This document shows positions 53,305 to 60,147 of a DNA stretch of 64,000 bases, piece by piece. A program made the position numbers and the translations under genes. The DNA is from Marivita sp003149565 (GTDB lineage Bacteria > Pseudomonadota > Alphaproteobacteria > Rhodobacterales > Rhodobacteraceae). Under the pieces are notes generated by a model. It ran no database searches. It was not told the origin of the DNA and saw nothing but the letters and a program-made list of their open reading frames with translations. Location of the stretch: the NCBI RefSeq assembly GCF_965216415.1, contig NZ_CBDCFU010000002.1; one strand, written 5' to 3'. How positions within the stretch are numbered: position 1 is the first letter of the stretch; the number at the start of each line of letters is the position of its first letter.

Positions 53305-53949
53305 ATGACACGAGTTAGCGAATTGCCGGGGATGATCCCTGTGTTTCCACTGCCCGGGGCGCTCTTGCTGCCCCGCGCACGTCTTCCATTGCATCTATTC
53401 GAGCCGCGCTATCTGCAAATGCTTGAAGATGCTATCAAAACGCCTGCGCGATTGATCGGTATGGTGCAACCGAACGTGCGTCCTAATGGCGATCAGGATG
53501 CGTTGCACCGCATCGGCTGTGCCGGGCGGGTCACGCAGTTTTCCGAAACCGAAGATGGCCGATACATGATCACCTTGTCCGGGATTTCGAGGTTCCGTCT
53601 TGGCAATGAGGTGGAAGGCTTCACACCCTATCGCCGCTTCGAGGTGGATTGGGAGGGCTTCGACCGGGATCAGGGCGGGCCGGAGCATGACCAAAGCTTT
53701 GATCGCGACAGTTTCCTTGGGTTGCTGGACCGCTACTTTGCAGCGCGCGACTTGTCTGCGGACTGGGACACATTGAAAGACGCGGATAATGAATTGTTGA
53801 TCAATTCGCTCTCAATGCTGCTGGACTTCGAACCGGAGGAAAAGCAGGCACTCCTCGAAGCGCCGTCGCTGTCGACGCGCCGGGAAACACTGGTTACTCT
53901 GATCGAATATGCCCTGAGAGGCGGACAGTCAGAGGATATCCTGCAATGA
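53305..53949 (+). CDS. Lon N-terminal-like substrate-binding domain protein
   Basis: 214 residues that consist of a stand-alone Lon-N (PUA-like) domain. PVFPLPGALLLPRARLPLHLF followed by EPRYLQMLEDA is the family start, and GCAGRVTQFSETEDGRYMITL is the second block. The protease and AAA+ parts of Lon are absent. Its function is unknown, though such proteins have been proposed to select substrates or act as cereblon-like binders. The stop overlaps the next ATG by four bases (ATGA), and the thioredoxin-TPR gene is 27 bases upstream. Confidence 0.92.
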   Translation: MTRVSELPGMIPVFPLPGALLLPRARLPLHLFEPRYLQMLEDAIKTPARLIGMVQPNVRPNGDQDALHRIGCAGRVTQFSETEDGRYMITLSGISRFRLGNEVEGFTPYRRFEVDWEGFDRDQGGPEHDQSFDRDSFLGLLDRYFAARDLSADWDTLKDADNELLINSLSMLLDFEPEEKQALLEAPSLSTRRETLVTLIEYALRGGQSEDILQ

Positions 53950-54128
53950 CCGAAACACCCGGGTTCGACCGCAAAATGCTTGAGGCGCTGGTTTGCCCGC
54001 AAACTCAGGGAAGACTCGAGTACGACGCGTCGAAGCAGGAATTGATCAGCCACACGGCACATCTTGCCTATCCGATCCGCGACGGCATTCCGATCATGCT
54101 GATCGACGAAGCCCGTGAGGTCGACTAA
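53946..54128 (+). CDS. Trm112-family (UPF0434) small protein
   Basis: 60 residues. The family motif LEALVCPQTQGRLEYD is followed by the conserved end LAYPIRDGIPIMLIDEARE. In yeast and archaea the homologue activates methyltransferases as a small zinc-binding partner. Only one cysteine remains here, as in many bacterial members, so zinc binding through four cysteines is not possible. It overlaps the Lon-N gene by four bases. Its partner in this bacterium is unknown. Confidence 0.93.
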   Translation: MTETPGFDRKMLEALVCPQTQGRLEYDASKQELISHTAHLAYPIRDGIPIMLIDEAREVD

Positions 54129-54200
54129 CCCAACGAGCTGAATTGACAGGCTCTTTGCCCTGCGATACCTCGCCGGTCTTTCAAAGATGCGAGTGACACT

Positions 54201-55109
54201 ATGGGACGCAAACGCAAGGGTCGCGATATTTCCGGATGGCTGGTGGTGGACAAACCCGCGGGTCTGACATCGACCGCTGTGGTCAATAAAGTTCGCTGGG
54301 CGCTGGATGCAAAGAAGGCCGGCCACGCCGGGACGCTTGACCCCGATGCCACTGGTGTTCTGGCTGTGGCTCTCGGAGAAGCGACAAAGACGGTTCCTTA
54401 CATCACAGATGCGCTCAAGGCGTACGAGTTTACCGTACGGTTCGGCCAGGCCACTCGTACGGATGATGCCGAAGGCGACGTGATCGCAACTTCAGAAAAG
54501 CGTCCCACGGACGAGGAGATCAAGGAAGCCTTGCATCAATTTGTCGGGGACATCATGCAAGTGCCCCCGCAATTCTCTGCGGTTAAGATCGATGGAGAAC
54601 GCGCCTACAAACGCGCCCGCGATGGAGAGGATATGGAAATCGCTGCGCGTCCGCTCTATGTCGACGAACTGACCGTTCTGGAGCGACCTGATACGGATCA
54701 TGCCGTGTTGATGTTGGTCTGTGGCAAAGGTGGATATGTCCGCTCCATCGCGCGCGATCTGGGTGAAGCGTTGGGATGCCTCGGCCATGTGTTGAGCTTG
54801 CGTCGCATCTGGTCTGGTCCTTTTGACGCCGAAGATGGCTTGAGCCTGGAACAGATTGATCAACTGGCTCGCACACCGGAATTGGACTCTTATCTCAGGC
54901 CTCTTGAAGAAGGTCTTGCCGATTTGCCGGAATTGACTTGCACGCCCGAAGCGGCGGTAAAGCTGCGAAACGGCAACCCTGCGATGGTGATCGCGTCAGG
55001 GCTCGAATATGGTGATGAATGCTGGGTGTCCTGTGACGGTAACCCAATTGCCGTCGGTCTGTACAAATCCGGTGAAGTGCACCCGTCGCGAGTGTTCGTC
55101 ACGACATGA
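54201..55109 (+). CDS. truB: tRNA pseudouridine-55 synthase
   Basis: 302 residues. The family opening GWLVVDKPAGLTSTAVVNKVR is followed by the catalytic block KKAGHAGTLDPDATGVLAVALG, with the catalytic aspartate, and by VPPQFSAVKIDGERAYKRAR with the active-site Tyr. The C-terminal PUA domain is shorter than in E. coli. It isomerises uridine 55 in the T arm of tRNA. The stop overlaps the DUF1643 start (ATGA), and rpsO-pnp lie downstream in the order usual for alphaproteobacteria. Confidence 0.97.
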   Translation: MGRKRKGRDISGWLVVDKPAGLTSTAVVNKVRWALDAKKAGHAGTLDPDATGVLAVALGEATKTVPYITDALKAYEFTVRFGQATRTDDAEGDVIATSEKRPTDEEIKEALHQFVGDIMQVPPQFSAVKIDGERAYKRARDGEDMEIAARPLYVDELTVLERPDTDHAVLMLVCGKGGYVRSIARDLGEALGCLGHVLSLRRIWSGPFDAEDGLSLEQIDQLARTPELDSYLRPLEEGLADLPELTCTPEAAVKLRNGNPAMVIASGLEYGDECWVSCDGNPIAVGLYKSGEVHPSRVFVTT

Positions 55110-55660
55110 CCGATCTGCCGTCCTCGCTGTCGGCGGACCTGGTTTACAGATCGCATCGCGCGAATGGTGTACTGTCTCGCGTTTGGTATTCTTCCTGTGA
55201 CCATTACCGCTATGGCCTATCACGGGTCTGGAATGCAGACGATCCGGCACTTTTGTTCATAATGCTCAATCCCTCGACCGCAGACGAGCATCGAAATGAT
55301 CCAACCGTAGCCCGGTGTGAAACACGCGCACGGTCTATGGGGTTTGGAGGCGTTTGCATCGCGAATCTGTTCGCCTATCGAGCAACCCGGCCGCATGACC
55401 TCAAGCTGGCTGCTGAACCGATAGGAGCGGCGAATACGGTCGTTCTTGAGCACTGGATGCGTTTGGCAGGCATGACGATTGCTGCCTGGGGCGTGCATGG
55501 TGGCCATCAGGATCGTGGTGTGGCGTTTGCCAAGGCAACGCAAACTGAGATGCATCACCTTGGCCTCACGAAAGACGGACACCCGCGTCATCCGCTCTAC
55601 GTATCCTTCGCAACAGAACCGAACCCTTGGCCGCAATCGGAGCGGTATATCTGCGGCTAA
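55106..55660 (+). CDS. DUF1643-domain protein
   Basis: 184 residues matching DUF1643: RYGLSRVWNADDPALLFIMLNPSTAD, then NDPTVARCETRARSMGFGG and NLFAYRATRP, with the terminal KDGHPRHPLYV and WP. The family is common in phage- and defence-associated settings but also occurs as a chromosomal gene of unknown function. It has also been seen close to nucleotide-processing genes. Here it is coupled to truB by a four-base overlap and sits before rpsO, an insertion into an otherwise conserved order. No catalytic residue can be named. Confidence 0.88.
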   Translation: MTDLPSSLSADLVYRSHRANGVLSRVWYSSCDHYRYGLSRVWNADDPALLFIMLNPSTADEHRNDPTVARCETRARSMGFGGVCIANLFAYRATRPHDLKLAAEPIGAANTVVLEHWMRLAGMTIAAWGVHGGHQDRGVAFAKATQTEMHHLGLTKDGHPRHPLYVSFATEPNPWPQSERYICG

Positions 55661-55704
55661 AGAACGGATGCGACATCGGCGCTGGAAGCACGTGTGCAAA
55701 AGGC

Positions 55705-55733
55705 TTTTCAACTGACAATTATTCGCCTATACG
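55705..55733 (+). promoter_or_regulatory. Candidate rpsO promoter
   Basis: TTTTCA (55705-55710) and TATACG (55728-55733) are separated by 17 bases, 96 bases before the rpsO ATG. Both boxes match four of six consensus positions. A small TCCGC/GCGGA hairpin follows in the presumed leader. Confidence 0.35.
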
Positions 55734-55828
55734 CCCCCATCCGCGCCATATGCGGAGATTCTCCACGGGCTTTGCTGGACGACATCCCGGCTTGCGCCAT
55801 TCACTCAAACCTTCGAAAGGAGACCCCG

Positions 55829-56098
55829 ATGTCGATCACTGTTGAAGAAAAGAACCGTCTGATCAAAGAATTCGCGACCAAAGAAGGCGACACCGGTTCG
55901 CCTGAAGTTCAGGTTGCAATCCTGACCAGCCGTATCTCCACGCTGACTGAGCACTTCAAGACGCACAAGAAAGACAACCACTCGCGTCGTGGTCTGCTCA
56001 AGCTGGTGGCTCAGCGTCGTAAGCTGCTGGACTACACCAAAGCCAAAGACGAAGCGCGCTATCAGGACCTGATCAAGCGTCTCGGCATCCGTCGCTAA
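55829..56098 (+). CDS. rpsO: 30S ribosomal protein S15
   Basis: 89 residues, the universal length. The complete family pattern is present: FATKEGDTGSPEVQVAILTSR, TEHFKTHKKDNHSRRGL and LVAQRRKLLDYTK. S15 binds 16S rRNA in the central domain and nucleates platform assembly. AAAGGAG lies seven bases upstream of the ATG at 55829; the longer in-frame extension in the same frame is not coding. It is followed by a terminator and pnp, as in most proteobacteria. Confidence 0.99.
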   Translation: MSITVEEKNRLIKEFATKEGDTGSPEVQVAILTSRISTLTEHFKTHKKDNHSRRGLLKLVAQRRKLLDYTKAKDEARYQDLIKRLGIRR

Positions 56099-56120
56099 GG
56101 CTTTTCTGAACTATACGTCG

Positions 56121-56145
56121 AAGGGCTCGCTATGCGGGCCCTTTT
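56121..56145 (+). terminator. Hairpin terminator after rpsO
   Basis: AGGGCTCGC (56122-56130) pairs with GCGGGCCCT (56134-56142) with one wobble pair and a three-base loop, followed by TTTT. The short T tract suggests partial termination ahead of pnp. Confidence 0.75.
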
Positions 56146-56258
56146 GCGTTTCTGGCAAGGCTTTTGCCATTGGCGCATCATGAGAATTACCCAAGCTTTG
56201 ACGCCTTTGCGTCATTGCATCTCAGACTGAAAACGAACGGTTTCCCTGAACGCAAAAA

Positions 56259-56387
56259 TCCTGTAAGGCCGCTGCATCTGAGACGTGACGCTTCGACCTT
56301 GGCGCATGGCATGATGAAAGGGTCGGCGGCAATGGGGCCGCCACGAAAACGGGAGACCCGGAGGGCCGGGAGCGCTCCCTTACAGGA
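56259..56387 (+). promoter_or_regulatory. Structured pnp leader with stem over the Shine-Dalgarno sequence
   Basis: TCCTGTAAGG (56259-56268) is the perfect reverse complement of CCTTACAGGA (56378-56387), whose end is the pnp Shine-Dalgarno sequence AGGA. The enclosed bases can form GGCGGC/GCCGCC and CCCGG/CCGGG hairpins, and a TGACGC/GCGTCA hairpin lies upstream at 56199-56214. In enterics, pnp is autoregulated through a leader stem cut by RNase III. An equivalent device here is inferred from pairing only. Confidence 0.55.
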
Positions 56388-56394
56388 AACGATG

Positions 56395-58536
56395 ATGTTT
56401 AACATTTCGAAGAAAAGCATGCAGTGGGGCGAGGAAACGCTCACACTGGAAACGGGCAAGGTTGCCCGTCAGGCCGATGGCAGCGTGATTGCCACCCTCG
56501 GCGAGACCTCTGTGATGGCCAACGTGACGTTCGCCAAACAACCGAAACCCGGTCAGGACTTCTTTCCGCTGACCGTCCATTATCAGGAAAAATACTACGC
56601 AGCCGGTAAAGTGCCGGGTGGTTTCTTTAAACGCGAGGCACGTCCGACCGAAAAAGAGACGCTGACCGCGCGCTTGATCGACCGTCCGATCCGGCCGCTT
56701 TTCGTACCGGGCTTCAAAAACGAAGTGCTGGTGATGTGTACCGTTCTGTCGCACGATCTGGTCAACGATCCCGATATCGTCGCAATGATCGCTGCGTCTG
56801 CCGCACTGACCATTTCGGGTGCACCCTTCATGGGGCCGATCGCGGGTTGCCGCGTAGGCTATGTCGATGGCGACTACATCCTCAACCCCGAGGTCGAGGA
56901 TATGGATCAGTTGCGCAACAACCCCGAGCAGCGCCTTGATCTGGTTGTCGCGGGCACCAAAGATGCCGTGATGATGGTGGAATCGGAAGCTTATGAGCTG
57001 ACCGAGGATGAAATGCTGGGTGCCGTTACGTTCGCGCACGAGCAAATCCAGCCGGTTATCGACCTGATCATTGATCTGGCCGAAGATGCAGCAAAAGAAC
57101 CTTTCGATTTCCAGCCTCCGGATTATTCTGAGTTGTATGATGCGGTTAAGGCCGCAGGCGAGGACAAGGTCCGCGCCGCTTATGCCATTACAGACAAGCA
57201 AGAGCGCACCACAGCGGTCTCTGATGCCAAAGCTGCGATCATGGAAGCGCTGAGCGAAGAGCAGCTTGAAGATCCGAATCTCGGCTCCGCACTGAAAAAG
57301 CTCGAAGCTTCGGTTCTGCGTGGCGATGTCGTCAAGACTGGCAAGCGGATCGATGGTCGTGCATTGGACGAAGTGCGTGACATTGTCTGCGAAACTGGCC
57401 TTTTGCCACGCACGCACGGATCTGCTTTGTTCACCCGTGGTGAAACGCAGGGTCTGGTTGTCACCACACTCGGTACAGGTGACGACGAACAAATCATCGA
57501 CGCGCTGCACGGAAATTTCCGTTCGAACTTCCTGCTGCACTATAACTTCCCGCCGTATTCGGTTGGTGAAGCCGGTCGCGTGGGCCCTCCGGGACGTCGC
57601 GAAATCGGTCACGGTAAACTGGCATGGCGTGCGCTTCAGGCGGTTCTGCCGGCGGCAACCGATTTCCCCTACACCATCCGGGTGGTGTCTGAGATCACCG
57701 AATCCAACGGCTCGTCTTCCATGGCCTCCGTGTGTGGCGGTTCGCTCTCCATGATGGATGCGGGTGTTCCGCTCAAGTCCGCCGTCGCTGGCGTTGCAAT
57801 GGGTCTGATCCTCGAAGAGGACGGCTCCTACGCGGTTCTCACAGACATCCTGGGTGACGAAGACCACCTTGGCGACATGGACTTCAAAGTGGCAGGTACC
57901 GAGAACGGCATCACGTCGCTGCAGATGGACATCAAGGTTGCTGGCATCACACCCGAGATCATGAAGAAGGCGCTCGCTCAGGCGAAAGAAGGCCGGATGC
58001 ATATCCTTGGTGAGATGAACAAGGCCCTCACTGGCGCTGCTGAGTTCTCTATCCACGCACCGCGTATCGAAACGATGCAGATCCCAACCGACAAGATCCG
58101 CGAAGTGATCGGTTCGGGCGGTAAGGTCATTCGTGAAATCGTTGAGGTTTCGGGTGCAAAAGTCGACATCAACGACGAAGGCATTATCAAGATCGCCAGC
58201 CCCAACGGCGAGGCCATCAAGAAAGCCTACGACATGATCCACTCGATCGTCGCAGAACCGGAAGAAGGCCAGGTCTACAAAGGCAAGGTCGTGAAGATCG
58301 TCGATTTTGGCGCATTCGTGAACTTCTTTGGCAAGCGCGATGGCCTGGTCCATGTGTCCCAGATCGAAAACCGTCGCCTGAACCATCCCTCTGATGTGCT
58401 CAAGGAAGGCCAGGAAGTCTTTGTGAAGCTTCTGGGCTTTGACGACCGCGGCAAGGTTCGCCTTGCGATGAAAATGGTTGATCAGGAAACCGGCGAAGAA
58501 ATCGCACCGGAGAAAAAGAAGGAAGACGCAGAGTAA
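56395..58536 (+). CDS. pnp: Polyribonucleotide nucleotidyltransferase (PNPase)
   Basis: 713 residues, a phosphorolytic 3'-to-5' exoribonuclease of mRNA decay. Two RNase PH domains are visible: KREARPTEKETLTARLIDRP in the first, and KRIDGRALDEVRDI, FTRGETQGLVVTTLG and SSSMASVCGGSLSMMDAGV in the second. KH (IREVIGSGGKVIREI) and S1 (YKGKVVKIVDFGAFVNFFG) domains follow at the C-terminus. The catalytic aspartates of the second PH domain are in the segment LTDILGDEDHLGDMDFKV. ATGATG occurs at 56392; the second ATG is chosen because it gives the conserved MFNISKKSMQW start and better spacing to AGGA. A strong terminator follows. Confidence 0.98.
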   Translation: MFNISKKSMQWGEETLTLETGKVARQADGSVIATLGETSVMANVTFAKQPKPGQDFFPLTVHYQEKYYAAGKVPGGFFKREARPTEKETLTARLIDRPIRPLFVPGFKNEVLVMCTVLSHDLVNDPDIVAMIAASAALTISGAPFMGPIAGCRVGYVDGDYILNPEVEDMDQLRNNPEQRLDLVVAGTKDAVMMVESEAYELTEDEMLGAVTFAHEQIQPVIDLIIDLAEDAAKEPFDFQPPDYSELYDAVKAAGEDKVRAAYAITDKQERTTAVSDAKAAIMEALSEEQLEDPNLGSALKKLEASVLRGDVVKTGKRIDGRALDEVRDIVCETGLLPRTHGSALFTRGETQGLVVTTLGTGDDEQIIDALHGNFRSNFLLHYNFPPYSVGEAGRVGPPGRREIGHGKLAWRALQAVLPAATDFPYTIRVVSEITESNGSSSMASVCGGSLSMMDAGVPLKSAVAGVAMGLILEEDGSYAVLTDILGDEDHLGDMDFKVAGTENGITSLQMDIKVAGITPEIMKKALAQAKEGRMHILGEMNKALTGAAEFSIHAPRIETMQIPTDKIREVIGSGGKVIREIVEVSGAKVDINDEGIIKIASPNGEAIKKAYDMIHSIVAEPEEGQVYKGKVVKIVDFGAFVNFFGKRDGLVHVSQIENRRLNHPSDVLKEGQEVFVKLLGFDDRGKVRLAMKMVDQETGEEIAPEKKKEDAE

Positions 58537-58563
58537 TCTGTAACTTTCCAAGTGTCTGAAATT

Positions 58564-58591
58564 AAAGCGCCTCTTCGGAGGCGCTTTTTTT
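58564..58591 (+). terminator. Rho-independent terminator of pnp
   Basis: AAGCGCCTC and GAGGCGCTT form a perfect 9-bp stem with a TTCG loop (58565-58586), followed by seven T. It lies 28 bases after the pnp stop. Confidence 0.96.
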
Positions 58592-58618
58592 ATGTGCAGC
58601 CCGGACTATCTCACGCGC

Positions 58619-59158
58619 ATGGGATGGAAAGCGATGGTGATTGGGATGATGTTAGCGGGACAAACGGCTGCGGAGACGTTATTTGATGATTTTTCTGGCG
58701 AGGCAGACACGCGATGGGATTATGTCGCGGATGGAGTGATGGGTGGCGTCTCATCAGGGACAGCCGACATTATCGGATCCGGGGCACAGGCCATACTGCG
58801 TCTGCGTGGCACTGTCAGCACAGAAAACAATGGTGGTTTCATCCAGGTTCGTCGCCGGTTTGACAACGACTGGCCACGGGCAGCCGAGGGATTACGCCTG
58901 ACAGTTAAAGGCAACGGCGCCCTCTACTATGTCTTCCTCAAGACGCCGAATCTGTCGCGAATCTGGCATTCGTATCGCGCGTCTTTTGTCGCGCCAGCGC
59001 ATTGGCAGACCATCGACTTACCGTTCGACATGTTTGGCCCGTCGCATATGGGTATGCCTGCAATGTATGATCCCCTAGAGGTTACCAGCGTTGCCATCGT
59101 GGCCTATGGCGACGACTATGAGGCAGATATCTCTGTGCGCGAAATTAGTTTGTTCTAA
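58619..59158 (+). CDS. CIA30-family protein with signal peptide
   Basis: 179 residues. An N-terminal signal peptide (MGWKAMVIGMMLAGQTAA) is followed by a single CIA30-like, galactose-binding-like domain: DDFSGEADTRWDYVADGVMGGVSSG, GFIQVRRRFDNDW and the C-terminal ADISVREISLF. Eukaryotic CIA30 is a complex I assembly factor, but bacterial secreted versions have no demonstrated link to complex I. An ATG at 58592 is in frame but lies in the pnp terminator, so the start at 58619 is preferred; 58634 is also possible. It needs its own promoter, which I could not identify. Confidence 0.85.
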   Translation: MGWKAMVIGMMLAGQTAAETLFDDFSGEADTRWDYVADGVMGGVSSGTADIIGSGAQAILRLRGTVSTENNGGFIQVRRRFDNDWPRAAEGLRLTVKGNGALYYVFLKTPNLSRIWHSYRASFVAPAHWQTIDLPFDMFGPSHMGMPAMYDPLEVTSVAIVAYGDDYEADISVREISLF

Positions 59159-59184
59159 AAAAAAGACCCCGGAAAAATCCGGGG
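59157..59184 (-). terminator. Rho-independent terminator on the minus strand
   Basis: On the minus strand CCCCGG, a six-base loop ATTTTT and CCGGGG (59184-59167) are followed by TC and a run of eight T (59164-59157). It would end the transcript of the response regulator gene or of a separate small RNA. It overlaps the end of the CIA30 gene on the other strand. Confidence 0.9.
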
Positions 59185-59207
59185 CCAGGTCCAACAGGGA
59201 GGTGCAT

Positions 59208-59240
59208 ATGATGACCCGCATATGCGACGGGAACTCTTGA
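59208..59240 (+). other. Ten-codon open frame with a strong Shine-Dalgarno sequence
   Basis: GGGAGG (59198-59203) precedes ATGATG; the frame encodes MMTRICDGNS and ends with TGA at 59238-59240. It lies antisense to the candidate small RNA. The Shine-Dalgarno match may only reflect the CCUCCC motif on the other strand, so translation is doubtful. Confidence 0.2.
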
Positions 59241-59273
59241 GATCCGGATTAAAGATACACGTATCATGCTTCT

Positions 59274-59287
59274 TTGATCTGAATCAA
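59274..59287. promoter_or_regulatory. Perfect FNR/FixK-type box
   Basis: TTGAT-CTGA-ATCAA fits the FNR consensus TTGAT-N4-ATCAA at all ten specified positions. It begins 15 bases beyond the stop of the response regulator gene, so it does not control that gene. Its centre is 40-41 bases from the start inferred for the candidate small RNA. Confidence 0.75.
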
Positions 59288-59301
59288 AATCGACCAAGGT
59301 C

Positions 59302-59988
59302 TTAAGATACCAAACGATATCCTCCAGACTCTGTAACAAGCAAACGCGCGTTAGAGGGATCTGGTTCAATTTTTTGACGCAAGCGGTAGATATGCGTCTC
59401 TAGCGTGTGCGTAGTAACGCCGGCATTGTACCCCCAAACCTCGTGCAGCAAGGTATCGCGTGCGACCACGCCCTCGGTGGACCGGTAAAGAAACTTGAGA
59501 ATGTTTGTTTCTTTCTCGGTCAAACGGATCTTCTTGTCATCATCCGTGATCAAGAGCTTCATGGACGGTTTGAACGTGTACGGGCCAAGCGTAAAAACAG
59601 CGTCTTCGGATTGTTCATGCTGACGCAGTTGGGCTCGAATACGTGCCAGAAGCACCGGAAACTTAAACGGCTTGGTGACGTAGTCATTGGCACCGGCGTC
59701 CAGCCCGAGGATTGTATCCGCATCTGAATCGTGACCGGTCAGCATCAGAACCGGGGCCTTAACGCCTTGTTTGCGCATCAGGCGACACAATTCACGGCCA
59801 TCGGTGTCGGGAAGACCGACGTCGAGGATAATCAGATCATAGAGCTGTTCCTTCACCCGACTCATCGCAGCGGTGCCGCAATCGGCTTCGAACACTTCAA
59901 AGTCTTCTGTCATAACAAGCTGCTCGGCCAGCGCCTCGCGCAGATCGTCATCATCATCGACCAGAAGGATATTCTTAAGCTGTGCCAT
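59302..59988 (-). CDS. OmpR/PhoB-type response regulator, orphan
   Basis: 228 residues. The receiver domain (about 1-120) has the acidic pocket VDDDDD, the phospho-acceptor aspartate in LIILDVGLPDTDG near residue 55, the conserved Thr in VLMLTGHD and Lys in YVTKPFKFP. The winged-helix DNA-binding domain follows (about 130-228), with LTEKETNILKFLYRS and HTLETHIYRLRQKIEPDPS. There is no kinase gene beside it. Essential orphan regulators of this type, such as CenR in alphaproteobacteria, control envelope genes; identity with CenR is possible but not certain. It is divergent from ribA, with 159 bases between starts. Confidence 0.94.
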   Translation of the reverse strand: MAQLKNILLVDDDDDLREALAEQLVMTEDFEVFEADCGTAAMSRVKEQLYDLIILDVGLPDTDGRELCRLMRKQGVKAPVLMLTGHDSDADTILGLDAGANDYVTKPFKFPVLLARIRAQLRQHEQSEDAVFTLGPYTFKPSMKLLITDDDKKIRLTEKETNILKFLYRSTEGVVARDTLLHEVWGYNAGVTTHTLETHIYRLRQKIEPDPSNARLLVTESGGYRLVS

Positions 59989-60103
59989 CGTTGTGTTTCT
60001 CCGTCGGTTTCGAGAGACATGGGCAAGGCGTTGCGTGCGGGCAAGAATTGCTGCAAGTGTTTCACAGCCTCGTGTATGCAGGGGCCAAATGTTTCATAAA
60101 TTG

Positions 60104-60126
60104 GGGCCTTTTGTTGCAAAAGGCCC
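60104..60126 (+). promoter_or_regulatory. Perfect 10-bp hairpin just upstream of ribA
   Basis: GGGCCTTTTG (60104-60113) pairs perfectly with CAAAAGGCCC (60117-60126) around a three-base loop. It ends 21 bases before the ribA ATG, so it lies in the leader. No FMN riboswitch motif is visible. It could be a transcription attenuator remnant, a protein site or an RNA stability element. Confidence 0.5.
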
Positions 60127-60147
60127 GTTCTGGATGGCTTCGATTCC

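Larger units (their letters stand above)
59157..59240 (-). ncRNA. Candidate small RNA, about 84 nt, behind an FNR-type box
   Basis: On the minus strand, a perfect FNR box (59274-59287) is followed by TTTAAT (59253-59248) at the -10 distance, giving a start near 59240. The transcript would hold a 7-bp GCATATG/CATATGC hairpin (59226-59205), then an unpaired CCTCCC (59203-59198), then the terminator. CCUCCC is complementary to Shine-Dalgarno sequences and is a motif of known Rhodobacteraceae small RNAs. All parts are read from sequence; expression is not shown. Confidence 0.45.

Noticed and set aside
59208..59240. A ten-codon leader peptide gene with a perfect Shine-Dalgarno sequence.
   Set aside because: The stretch is better explained as the complement of the CCUCCC motif and hairpin of the candidate small RNA on the other strand; no downstream gene would be controlled by such a leader.
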